Shown in pieces: positions 1-6,043 of a DNA stretch of 7,424 nt. The translations under genes and the position numbers were made by a program. Source of the stretch: Alphaproteobacteria bacterium (GTDB lineage Bacteria > Pseudomonadota > Alphaproteobacteria > BOG-932 > Roseiterribacteraceae); NCBI GenBank assembly GCA_903970575.1, contig CAJCJC010000209.1, positions 1 through 7,424 of the forward strand, written 5' to 3'. The stretch's first letter is position 1. Every line of letters starts with the position of its first letter. The notes below the pieces were generated by a model. It had not been told where the DNA came from and made no database searches. It saw nothing but the letters and a program-made list of their open reading frames with translations.

Positions 1-368
1 GCGCCTTTATCAATAAGAAACTGCCGGGAGTCGGTATCTCCATCGGGTTCTCCAGATTGTTCGCTAAGCTTTTGCATGAGAAGGAAATTCAGGCGACGCG
101 GAAAAGCCCGGCCGATATCCTTATGGTCTTGCCGTCCGAGGATCGGCGCGGCGACATGCTGCGCACCGCGCAGGCGCTTCGCCTGCGCGGCTTCAAGGTC
201 GAGACCTATCACGCGCCGCAGAAGATCGGCAGACAACTCGCCTATGCCGAGAAAAAGGGAATCCCCTTCGTCTGGTTTCCACCGTTCGAGGATGGCGGCG
301 CGCACGAAGTGAAGAACATGGCCTCCGGCGCGCAGGCGGTAGCCGACTCCGAAAGCTGGACGCCATGA
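1..368 (+). CDS. hisS: Histidine--tRNA ligase, C-terminal part (5' truncated)
   Basis: This is the last 121 codons of a gene that begins before the window; the reading frame starts at base 3. Histidyl-tRNA synthetase charges tRNA-His with histidine in the cytoplasm. The visible part opens with LPGVGISIGFSRLF, the glycine-rich class II motif 3 region ending in the conserved arginine. A Rossmann-like anticodon-binding domain follows, recognisable from ADILMVLP, RLRGFKVETY and the late segment KKGIPFVWF. The internal TTG at 57 is not a start, because the conserved motif lies upstream of it in the same frame. The stop TGA (366-368) overlaps the deoC ATG in an ATGA junction, so the two genes are probably co-transcribed and translationally coupled. 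The related HisZ (ATP phosphoribosyltransferase regulatory subunit) normally lacks this anticodon-binding domain, which favours HisS. Confidence 0.9.
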   Translation, partial: AFINKKLPGVGISIGFSRLFAKLLHEKEIQATRKSPADILMVLPSEDRRGDMLRTAQALRLRGFKVETYHAPQKIGRQLAYAEKKGIPFVWFPPFEDGGAHEVKNMASGAQAVADSESWTP

Positions 369-1162
369 GTCTCGACCGGGAAACGACCGAACGGATCGAA
401 GCGGCGCGCCGCGCTGAAGTGACGCCGGACATAGCCAGCCGGCTGATCGCGATGCTCGACCTCACCTCCCTTGAAAATGAGGATACTCCCGAAACGATCG
501 CGTCGTTATGCGACGCCGCCGTGACGGTCGCCGGGCCCGTCGCGGCGGTCTGCGTTTATCCGCGCTTCATCGCCCAGGCGAAGGCGGCGCTGGCCGATAC
601 CGGCGTCAAGATCGCGACGGTTGTGGATTTCCCGGAGGGACTTGGCACGCCGGAAGTGGTTTTGTTGGAGACCGAGGCCGTGCTGGCGTCCGGCGCGGAT
701 GAGATCGATCTCGTCTTCCCCTATCGCCGTTTCCTCGCGGACGCCCCGCCTCCAGCGTCCAAGAATATCCGCGCGGTGCGCGAGGTCGCGGATTACGCCA
801 TCCGCCTTAAGGTTATCCTGGAGGTCGGGGCCTATCCCGATTTCGCCTGGATGGCCCAGGCGGCCGAAATCGCCATCCAGGGCGGCGCTGACTTTTTGAA
901 GACGTCCACGGGCAAGCACGGAACCGGCGCCTCGCTGGAGGCGGCGTCGGTCATTCTGTCGGTGATCGCGGATTCCGGTTTGCCGGTCGGCTTCAAGGTT
1001 TCGGGCGGAATCCGCGAGCCATCCGACGCCGCCGCCTATCTGGCGCTCGCCGAATCCATGCTCGGCGCAGGCTGGGCGACCCCCATGAATTTCCGCGTCG
1101 GCGCGAGCTCCCTGCTGCCGAAGCTGTTATCGCAGATTACCGCGCCTCCAGAGCCTGGCTGA
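365..1162 (+). CDS. deoC: Deoxyribose-phosphate aldolase
   Basis: A class I aldolase of 265 aa that reversibly cleaves 2-deoxyribose-5-phosphate into glyceraldehyde-3-phosphate and acetaldehyde, in cytoplasmic deoxynucleoside catabolism. The single TIM-barrel domain shows the family landmarks in order: AVCVYPRF (61-68), VVDFPEG (86-92), EIDLVFPYR with the catalytic Asp115, KVILEVG (149-155), FLKTSTG with the Schiff-base Lys179, and GFKVSGGIR with the second catalytic lysine Lys211. These match D102, K167 and K201 of the E. coli enzyme, so the protein should be active. Its length is near the E. coli enzyme's, with a short N-terminal extension of roughly 15 residues. The ATG lies within the hisS stop (4-bp overlap). 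No other deo genes (deoA, deoB, deoD) are visible nearby. Its last 26 bp overlap the end of hisI on the other strand. Confidence 0.95.
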   Translation: MSLDRETTERIEAARRAEVTPDIASRLIAMLDLTSLENEDTPETIASLCDAAVTVAGPVAAVCVYPRFIAQAKAALADTGVKIATVVDFPEGLGTPEVVLLETEAVLASGADEIDLVFPYRRFLADAPPPASKNIRAVREVADYAIRLKVILEVGAYPDFAWMAQAAEIAIQGGADFLKTSTGKHGTGASLEAASVILSVIADSGLPVGFKVSGGIREPSDAAAYLALAESMLGAGWATPMNFRVGASSLLPKLLSQITAPPEPG

Positions 1163-1517
1163 TCTCAACCAGCCCATCGGCGCGGGCCTCGCGAAAAAAG
1201 CAGTTCGGGTGGTTGGTGTGGCAGGCCGGGCCAATCTGCTCCACGCCGAGCAGCAGCGCGTCGCCGTCGCAGTCGATTCTGAACGAGCGCAGGGCCTGCA
1301 CATGGCCGGAGCTCTCGCCCTTGCGCCATAAGGCCCGGCGCGAACGCGACCAGTAGGTCACCCTACCCGTCCGCAACGTCTCGCGCACCGCGTCCCGGTT
1401 CATCCAGGCGAGCATCAGCACTTCGCCCGTGTCGTGCCGTTGGGCGATCGCCGGCGCCAAGCCAGCGTCGTCAAACAGGACAGCGTTCAGCACGGCCTCG
1501 ATGCCCGTTTCGGTCAT
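1137..1517 (-). CDS. hisI: Phosphoribosyl-AMP cyclohydrolase
   Basis: A 126-aa monofunctional HisI, which opens the adenine ring of phosphoribosyl-AMP in the third step of histidine biosynthesis. Visible family motifs are LMLAWMN (34-40), TYWSRSR (54-60), LWRKGESSGH (63-72), the metal-binding DCDGD (82-86: Asp82, Asp84, Asp86) and the zinc-ligand region CHTNHPNCF (Cys99, Cys106; the further zinc cysteine is Cys83). There is no C-terminal HisE (pyrophosphohydrolase) domain, so HisE should be encoded elsewhere. The ATG at 1517-1515 is chosen because the family begins about there and an AGAGG (1529-1533 on this strand) sits 11 nt before it. The frame stays open 46 codons further upstream, but that stretch looks like intergenic DNA. 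The gene points away from clpX and converges on deoC with a 26-bp tail overlap. No other his genes adjoin it. Confidence 0.95.
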   Translation of the reverse strand: MTETGIEAVLNAVLFDDAGLAPAIAQRHDTGEVLMLAWMNRDAVRETLRTGRVTYWSRSRRALWRKGESSGHVQALRSFRIDCDGDALLLGVEQIGPACHTNHPNCFFREARADGLVEISQALEAR

Positions 1518-1528
1518 TGAAATGTCAG

Positions 1529-1533
1529 CCTCT
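1529..1533 (-). promoter_or_regulatory. Ribosome binding site of hisI
   Basis: Read on the minus strand, an A-run followed by GAGG lies 11 nt upstream of the ATG at 1517. It supports this start over the 46-codon upstream extension of the open frame. Confidence 0.5.
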
Positions 1534-1581
1534 TTTTTTGTCACGATTCGAATGCATCTCTTAGGAATGGCGATTAAAGCC

Positions 1582-1619
1582 GCGCAACCAAGGGTAGCTG
1601 GGCGCGCAACCGCGCAACC
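1582..1619 (+). repeat. Three direct copies of GCGCAACC before clpX
   Basis: GCGCAACC occurs at 1582-1589, 1604-1611 and 1612-1619. The last two are directly tandem, and the first starts 22 bp (about two helical turns) before the second. All lie between the divergent hisI and clpX genes, 75-113 bp upstream of the clpX ATG. They may be regulator binding sites; GC-rich chance repetition is possible. Confidence 0.55.
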
Positions 1620-1694
1620 GGTTCTGACCCTTGCGTTGGGCGGCGGAACAGTCAATGATAACGTTGTTTCGTAGCGAAAGATGATGGGTCAGAC

Positions 1695-2963
1695 ATGACC
1701 AAACCAACCGGCAGTGACTCGAAGAACACGCTGTATTGCTCGTTTTGTGGCAAAAGCCAGCATGAGGTGCGCAAGCTTATCGCCGGACCGACGGTATTCA
1801 TCTGCGATGAATGCGTCGAGCTGTGCATGGACATCATCCGCGAGGAGACGAAAACCCAACTCGTCAAATCCGGGGATGGCGTTCCGACGCCGCGCGACAT
1901 CAAGGTCGTGCTCGATGATTACGTGATCGGTCAAGAGCACGCCAAGCGCGTTCTCTCCGTCGCGGTGCATAATCACTACAAGCGACTGGCGCATGGCCAG
2001 AAAAACTCGGACGTCGAGTTGCAAAAATCCAACATTCTGCTGATCGGTCCGACCGGTTCGGGCAAAACATTGCTCGCGCAGACCTTGGCGCGCATCCTGG
2101 ATGTGCCGTTCACGATGGCCGACGCCACCACCCTGACCGAGGCGGGTTATGTTGGCGAGGATGTGGAGAACATCATCCTGAAGCTGCTGCAGGCCGCCGA
2201 TTACAACGTCGAGCGGGCGCAGCGCGGCATCGTCTATATCGACGAAGTCGATAAGATAAGCCGGAAATCGGACAACCCGTCGATCACGCGCGACGTATCG
2301 GGTGAAGGCGTGCAACAGGCGCTGCTTAAGATCATGGAAGGCACCGTCGCCTCCGTGCCGCCTCAGGGTGGCCGTAAGCATCCGCAGCAGGAGTTTCTGC
2401 AGGTTGACACGACGAATATCCTGTTCGTTTGCGGTGGTGCTTTCTCGGGGTTGGAGCGCATCATCGCGCAGCGGCATCGGGGAACGTCTATCGGTTTCGG
2501 GGCGGATGTGCGCGGCCCGGAGGAACGCCGCACAGGCGAAATGCTGCGCGACGTGCAGCCCGAGGATTTGCTCAAATTCGGATTGATCCCCGAATTCGTC
2601 GGCCGCTTGCCGGTTCTGGCGACGCTGGACGATCTGGATGAAAACGCATTGTTGGAAATTTTGACGACGCCGAAGAACGCGTTGGTCAAACAATATCAGC
2701 GTTTGTTCGAGATGGAGGACGTAAAGCTCGCCTTCCAGGATGACGCTTTGAAGGTCATCGCGCGACGTGCGATCGAGCGTAAAACTGGCGCGCGGGGTCT
2801 TAGGTCGATCATGGAGAGCATTCTGCTGGAGCCCATGTATGAGCTTCCCGGCGAAAGCGGCATCTCCGAGGTGGTCATCAACAAGGAAGCGGCGGAAAAG
2901 CGGGCCGAGCCCCTTTACATCTATACCGACCGCAAGAAGGACGCGACGCAGCGTTCCTCGTGA
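1695..2963 (+). CDS. clpX: ATP-dependent Clp protease ATP-binding subunit ClpX
   Basis: A 422-aa AAA+ unfoldase that recognises tagged proteins, unfolds them with ATP and threads them into the ClpP chamber. All family elements are present: an N-terminal zinc-binding domain (Cys15, Cys18, Cys37, Cys40); Walker A GPTGSGKT (118-125); pore-1 loop GYVG (151-154); Walker B YIDEVD with Asp183-Glu184; RKH substrate loop (227-229); the IGF ClpP-docking loop (266-268); an arginine in FVGR (Arg304); and sensor 2 GARG with Arg367. The length is typical for the family. The ATG is supported because the N-terminal sequence up to the first zinc cysteine matches the family start. clpP is not immediately upstream, where divergent hisI lies instead, and lon is not downstream. 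The TGA stop overlaps the folB GTG start by 4 bp. Confidence 0.98.
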   Translation: MTKPTGSDSKNTLYCSFCGKSQHEVRKLIAGPTVFICDECVELCMDIIREETKTQLVKSGDGVPTPRDIKVVLDDYVIGQEHAKRVLSVAVHNHYKRLAHGQKNSDVELQKSNILLIGPTGSGKTLLAQTLARILDVPFTMADATTLTEAGYVGEDVENIILKLLQAADYNVERAQRGIVYIDEVDKISRKSDNPSITRDVSGEGVQQALLKIMEGTVASVPPQGGRKHPQQEFLQVDTTNILFVCGGAFSGLERIIAQRHRGTSIGFGADVRGPEERRTGEMLRDVQPEDLLKFGLIPEFVGRLPVLATLDDLDENALLEILTTPKNALVKQYQRLFEMEDVKLAFQDDALKVIARRAIERKTGARGLRSIMESILLEPMYELPGESGISEVVINKEAAEKRAEPLYIYTDRKKDATQRSS

Positions 2964-3427
2964 GCACGACGCCTCGCCGTCCGGCGCCGGCGAGCGTCAT
3001 CGCGCGTCCGGTCGAAACCATCCAGCCCAGCCTGGGGATTTTCGATCCGGAGCGCGACCATGTTCGTATGGTCATGCGCGATCTGGTCGTAGAAATCGAC
3101 ATCGGTCTTCATCCCTGGGAGCAGCTTAGGCCGCAGCGACTGGTCGTCAATGTGGAGGCCTGGGCCTATGTCGGCGCGCCCTATACCGACGACGACGCGG
3201 ACGCCATCCTGGATTACGATCAGATTCGTGACGTGGTGCGGGAGGAATGGCCGAGGCGTCCGCACGCTAGGCTTCTGGAGCCATTGGCGGAAGAGCTGAT
3301 TCAACTATGTTTCAGGCATAAAGCCGTCTCGGCGGCTCGGGTCAGGCTTGAAAAGCCGGATATCTTTTCGGAAGCGCGGGGCGTTGGCATCGAACTCTAT
3401 CGCCGTAATCCCGCCGCTCAAAAATAA
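2960..3427 (+). CDS. folB: Dihydroneopterin aldolase
   Basis: A 155-aa protein of the FolB family, which converts 7,8-dihydroneopterin to 6-hydroxymethyl-dihydropterin and glycolaldehyde in folate synthesis. Core motifs align with E. coli FolB: IGLHPWEQ with Glu54, LDYDQI with Tyr86, LLEPLAEE with Glu107, and the catalytic lysine Lys132 in [16 protein letters not shown]. The homologous core begins only near residue 36, so there is an unusual N-terminal extension of about 35 residues rich in Pro, Arg and Ala. The GTG start at 2960 overlaps the clpX stop (GTGA), which suggests coupled translation. In-frame ATGs at 3068 and 3074 match the usual family start, but the only SD-like GGAG (3049-3052) is 15 nt before the first of these. 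The related epimerase FolX has the same fold, so FolB activity is likely but not certain. No folK or folP is adjacent. Confidence 0.88.
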   Translation: MSTTPRRPAPASVIARPVETIQPSLGIFDPERDHVRMVMRDLVVEIDIGLHPWEQLRPQRLVVNVEAWAYVGAPYTDDDADAILDYDQIRDVVREEWPRRPHARLLEPLAEELIQLCFRHKAVSAARVRLEKPDIFSEARGVGIELYRRNPAAQK

Positions 3428-3439
3428 CCGAGCGTGGTG

Positions 3440-3961
3440 TCAGTCATTTTCGCCGAACCGCATGAGGGATTCGACGGGAACATCAAGGCGGTCGCGCCCA
3501 GCCAGAAAATCCAGTTCGATGATGAAGGCGGCGCCCGCGACATCCGCGCCGCAAAGCCTGAGCAACGCGATCGCCGCCTGCATGGTGCCCCCTGTCGCCA
3601 ACAGATCGTCGAGAACGACGACGCGCTGTCCGGGCGTTACCGCGTCCGCCTGCATCTCAACGCGATCAGTACCGTATTCGAGCGCGTAATCATGGCCGAT
3701 CAGCGTCCCCGGCAACTTGCCACGCTTGCGAATCATGGCGAAGCCGATCCCGAGTTCGATCGCGAGCGGCGCGGCCGCGAGGAAGCCACGCGATTCGATG
3801 CCGATCAGAAGCTCTGGGCGCATGCTGCGTACAAGCCCCGCGAGGCGCTGGATGGCCTCTCGCCACGCCGCGCCGTCGGCCAGCAAGGGCGATATGTCGT
3901 AAAAGAGTATCCCAGGCTTCGGAAACTCTGGAATGCGCGCGATGCGAGTGGTCAAATCCAT
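3440..3961 (-). CDS. apt: Adenine phosphoribosyltransferase
   Basis: A 173-aa type I phosphoribosyltransferase that salvages adenine to AMP using PRPP, in the cytoplasm. The N-terminal [15 protein letters not shown] (13-27) is diagnostic of Apt. ESRGF (56-60) is the conserved adenine/PRPP-pocket loop, RKRGKLPG (78-85) is the flexible-loop region, and [13 protein letters not shown] (114-126) is the PRPP-binding motif with its acidic pair Asp118-Asp119. Length is typical. The ATG at 3961-3959 fits the family start, which is only about a dozen residues before FPKPG. No Shine-Dalgarno precedes it. Instead, the base next to the ATG is the edge of a 30-bp palindrome (3962-3991), suggesting unusual transcriptional or translational control. 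The gene converges on folB with a 12-bp gap and no visible terminator. Confidence 0.96.
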   Translation of the reverse strand: MDLTTRIARIPEFPKPGILFYDISPLLADGAAWREAIQRLAGLVRSMRPELLIGIESRGFLAAAPLAIELGIGFAMIRKRGKLPGTLIGHDYALEYGTDRVEMQADAVTPGQRVVVLDDLLATGGTMQAAIALLRLCGADVAGAAFIIELDFLAGRDRLDVPVESLMRFGEND

Positions 3962-3991
3962 GATGTGAAAGCATTAACATGGTTTCACATC
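3962..3991. promoter_or_regulatory. 30-bp palindrome abutting the apt start codon
   Basis: Arms GATGTGAAA (3962-3970) and TTTCACATC (3983-3991) are perfect 9-bp inverted repeats. A further CAT (3972-3974) and ATG (3979-3981) pair about the same centre, so 12 of 15 symmetric positions match. Half-site centres are 21 bp apart, two helical turns, as expected for a dimeric regulator. The left arm ends one base before the apt ATG. It could be an operator, or in apt mRNA a hairpin that hides the start region. No T-run follows on either strand, so it is not an intrinsic terminator. Confidence 0.6.
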
Positions 3992-4105
3992 CGCAAAAAG
4001 ACTGTCCTGTTAAATACGCTTGAAACGACCATATAGCTTACGGGTTAATCAACAGACATTTCCCATCCGGCCCGTTGGGCGCAAGCATGAGCTAGGAAAG
4101 CGATC
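3992..4105. other. Divergent intergenic region, apt / mlaE operon
   Basis: Together with the palindrome this makes about 144 bp between the apt ATG and the proposed permease start. The part at 4005-4050 is noticeably AT-richer than its surroundings and is the likely site of promoters. TTGAAA at 4020-4025 resembles a rightward -35 box, but no good -10 lies at the right distance. The only ATG near the permease gene (4087) opens a frame closed after two codons. Confidence 0.5.
4094..4100 (+). promoter_or_regulatory. Candidate ribosome binding site of the permease gene
   Basis: AGGAAAG lies 5 nt before an in-frame CTG at 4106. No comparable purine run precedes the in-frame TTG at 4175. This spacing is the main reason for preferring the upstream CTG start. 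Confidence 0.4.
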
Positions 4106-5254
4106 CTGCCAAACACGCCATCCGCGTTAAAGCCAGAACTCGGCGCGATTAAGATCGATCGCGATGGCGATCGGTTGACGATCAAGATTTCCGGCCCGTG
4201 GAATGTCGCGACGGCGATGGCTAGCGAGGATGAGATCAGGGGCATTCGCGACCTTTCGGCCCCGGCGACCGTGATCGACCTGTCGGCGGTTACAATGCTT
4301 GACACCGTTGGCGCCATCGCTGTTTGCCGCATTCAGGGTTGGCTGGCGGAGTCCGGCGCCGTCGAAGTGACCGGTGCGAACGATCAGCAGATCGCCTTGA
4401 TCGATCAAGTACTCAAGGTCGACGCGGAGCCGATCCCACAGCGCCCCCGGCCGACACTCATCGACCGCGTCGCCGATCTTGGTAAATGGGCGGTCGGCCA
4501 TTTCGAGGAAGGCCGGCGCCTCGTCGGCTTTTTCGGCGAGGTTTGCGTGGTTTTTACGCGATTGATTCGTCATCCAAGCCGGATTCGGTTCACATCGACG
4601 ATCAGTAATATGCAGTCGGTGGGTCTGAACGCCATGCCGATCGTGGGACTGCTGGCGTTCCTTGTCGGCATCGTTCTGACGTTTATCAGCGGCGATCAAC
4701 TGCAGCGTTTCGGCGCCGGTATTTTGATCGTCAACCTGCTGGGCATCGGCGTGCTACGCGAACTTGGCATCCTGATCACCGCCATCATCGTCGCGGGCCG
4801 CTCGGGGTCGGCCTTCACGGCTGAAATCGGCACGATGAAAATCAATCAGGAAGTCGACGCCATGCTGACCATCGGTCTCGATCCCATGGAGGTTCTGGTC
4901 GTTCCAAGAATCCTCGGGCTGATGATCATGCTGATCCCTCTCGGATTCTTCGCGGACATGATCATGATTTCGGGAGGGGCGATCATGTCGAGCATCACTC
5001 TTGGGGTTACGTTTTCCCAGTTCATTCATCAATTCAAGTCGGTCGTTCCGATCCAGGAACTTTGGATCGGCGTGATCAAGACGCCATTTTTTGCGTTCGT
5101 TATCGCGATGGTGGGTTGCTATCACGGGCTTCAGGTCTCGGGCAGCGCCGAAAGCGTTGGGCAGCATACCACCCAGTCCGTCGTGCAATCGATCTTTCTC
5201 GTGATTACGCTCGACGCCATTTTCGCGATCGTGTTCTCGCTGATGGGTATTTAG
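4106..5254 (+). CDS. mlaE: STAS-MlaE family ABC transporter permease (lipid transport)
   Basis: The membrane channel subunit of an MCE/Mla-type phospholipid ABC transporter, fused to an N-terminal STAS domain. With the CTG start it has 382 aa; residues about 13-105 are STAS, containing IDLSAVTMLDTVGA (57-70), where DTVG matches the MlaB motif with its conserved Thr (here Thr67). Residues about 125-382 are the MlaE permease: an amphipathic region, then roughly five hydrophobic helices starting at NAMPIVGLLAFLVG (175-188). The family hallmark AGRSGSAFTAEIGTMKINQE (230-249) leads into VDAM, and GCYHGLQVSG (337-346) lies before the last helix. The fused STAS domain probably does the job of separate MlaB, stabilising the transporter and its ATPase. 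The start is uncertain: the frame opens at 4091 with no ATG or GTG before the domain. TTG 4175 would begin inside the first STAS strand and give 359 aa. CTG 4106, with AGGAAAG 5 nt upstream, keeps the domain whole. mlaF begins 3 bp after the TAG. Confidence 0.9.
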   Translation: MPNTPSALKPELGAIKIDRDGDRLTIKISGPWNVATAMASEDEIRGIRDLSAPATVIDLSAVTMLDTVGAIAVCRIQGWLAESGAVEVTGANDQQIALIDQVLKVDAEPIPQRPRPTLIDRVADLGKWAVGHFEEGRRLVGFFGEVCVVFTRLIRHPSRIRFTSTISNMQSVGLNAMPIVGLLAFLVGIVLTFISGDQLQRFGAGILIVNLLGIGVLRELGILITAIIVAGRSGSAFTAEIGTMKINQEVDAMLTIGLDPMEVLVVPRILGLMIMLIPLGFFADMIMISGGAIMSSITLGVTFSQFIHQFKSVVPIQELWIGVIKTPFFAFVIAMVGCYHGLQVSGSAESVGQHTTQSVVQSIFLVITLDAIFAIVFSLMGI

Positions 5255-5257
5255 GCG

Positions 5258-6043
5258 ATGGCGGATTCAGTTGAACGTGAAACGGTGATTCGCATCACCG
5301 GCCTCACCACCCGGTTCGGGGCGCAAACCATTCATGAAAATTTGGACCTGGATGTCTATAAGGGCGAGGTTCTGGGCGTCGTCGGTGGTTCGGGCACTGG
5401 GAAATCGGTTCTGCTTCGCGAGATTGTCGGGCTTCAGCCGGTCTCGTCGGGCAGGATCGACGTGCTCGGCACGGAGGTTACGAGCTGCGGCGCGGATGCC
5501 CAGCAGGTTCTGCGGCAATATTGGGGCGTGATGTTTCAGGAAGGCGCCCTCTTCAGCTCCCTTACGGTCGCCCAGAATATCCAGGTGCCGATCCGCGAGT
5601 TGACCGATTTTCCGCAGGTGGTGATGGATGATATCGCTAGGGTCAAGCTGTCGATGGTCGGCCTGCCGCCGGAGGCGGGGGCTAAATTTCCGTCGCAGAT
5701 TTCCGGGGGCATGAAAAAGCGCGCCGGTTTGGCGCGCGCGCTCGCGCTCGATCCAGGTTTGCTCTTCCTCGACGAGCCGACCGCCGGGCTGGACCCGATC
5801 AGCGCCAATCAGTTCGATGAACTGATAAAGGGATTGCAGTCCAGCCTTAAGCTGACCGTCTTCATGGTGACCCATGACCTGGATAGTTTGATCGCCATCT
5901 GCGACCGCATCGCCGTGCTGGTCGATCGGCATATCGTGGTTGGCACCCTGGACGAGCTGATGAAAGTCGATAATCCCTGGATTCAGGAATATTTCCGGGG
6001 TCCCAGGGGACGGGCCGCGCTTGCCGGCAAGGAGAGAAACTGA
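5258..6043 (+). CDS. mlaF: MlaF-type ABC transporter ATP-binding protein
   Basis: A 261-aa cytoplasmic ATPase that should dimerise under the permease and power lipid movement. All ABC motifs are intact: Walker A GGSGTGKS (43-50), Q-loop Gln94 in MFQEGALFSS (which is the MlaF/Ttg2A-like variant), signature ISGGMKKRAGLARAL (148-162), Walker B LLFLDEP with Glu173, D-loop AGLDP (176-180) and switch His206 in VTHDLDS. The ISGGM signature, in place of LSGGQ, and the C-terminal tail YFRGPRGRAA (245-254) are typical of the Mla/MCE ATPase family; in E. coli MlaF the C-terminal tail packs against the partner subunit. It starts 3 bp after the permease stop, and its own TGA shares one base with the mlaD ATG, consistent with coupled translation in one operon. 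Confidence 0.97.
   Translation: MADSVERETVIRITGLTTRFGAQTIHENLDLDVYKGEVLGVVGGSGTGKSVLLREIVGLQPVSSGRIDVLGTEVTSCGADAQQVLRQYWGVMFQEGALFSSLTVAQNIQVPIRELTDFPQVVMDDIARVKLSMVGLPPEAGAKFPSQISGGMKKRAGLARALALDPGLLFLDEPTAGLDPISANQFDELIKGLQSSLKLTVFMVTHDLDSLIAICDRIAVLVDRHIVVGTLDELMKVDNPWIQEYFRGPRGRAALAGKERN
6029..6036 (+). promoter_or_regulatory. Strong ribosome binding site of mlaD
   Basis: AAGGAGAG ends 6 nt before the ATG at 6043 and lies inside the 3' end of mlaF. It is the best Shine-Dalgarno in the window and fits the need for six MlaD copies per transporter in characterised systems. Confidence 0.7.

Larger units (their letters stand above)
1518..1694. other. Divergent intergenic region, hisI / clpX
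   Basis: This 177-bp non-coding stretch must carry promoters for both hisI (leftward) and clpX (rightward). No promoter stands out. The best rightward candidate is TTGCGT at 1631-1636, preceded by a C to give the CTTG seen in alphaproteobacterial RpoH -35 boxes, with a loose TGATAAC around 1656-1662. This is too weak to assign. The region also contains the three GCGCAACC copies listed separately. There is no clear Shine-Dalgarno before the clpX ATG; GATGATGGG at 1680-1688 is the nearest purine-rich run. Confidence 0.6.

Noticed and set aside
1531..1539. T-run as a rho-independent terminator
   Set aside because: No GC-rich stem precedes it on the plus strand. On the minus strand it is the A-rich part of the hisI ribosome binding region.
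1518..1655. 46-residue N-terminal extension of HisI
   Set aside because: The family starts near the ATG at 1517, which has a GAGG upstream. The extension runs through the repeat-containing intergenic DNA.
1689..2693. Long open frame (334 codons) on the minus strand across clpX
   Set aside because: It lies entirely antisense to an unmistakable clpX and its translation shows no recognisable domain. Such frames are common opposite GC-rich genes with strong third-position bias.
3428..3439. Bidirectional terminator between folB and apt
   Set aside because: The gap is only 12 bp and I could find no hairpin with a T-run in or beside it.
3962..3991. Palindrome as an intrinsic terminator
   Set aside because: The stem is AT-rich and no T-tract follows on either strand; it sits upstream of genes on both sides, not downstream.
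3434..4036. 200-codon open frame on the plus strand over apt
   Set aside because: It is antisense to apt, which has full family motifs; the translation has low-complexity charged sequence with no family resemblance.
4020..4050. Sigma-70 promoter for the mlaE operon (TTGAAA as -35)
   Set aside because: No -10 box of acceptable quality occurs 16-18 bp downstream, so it is mentioned only as a possibility within the intergenic entry.
4127..4699. 190-codon minus-strand open frame over the permease gene
   Set aside because: It is a shadow of the STAS-MlaE coding sequence, rich in His/Arg/Asp and without recognisable motifs.
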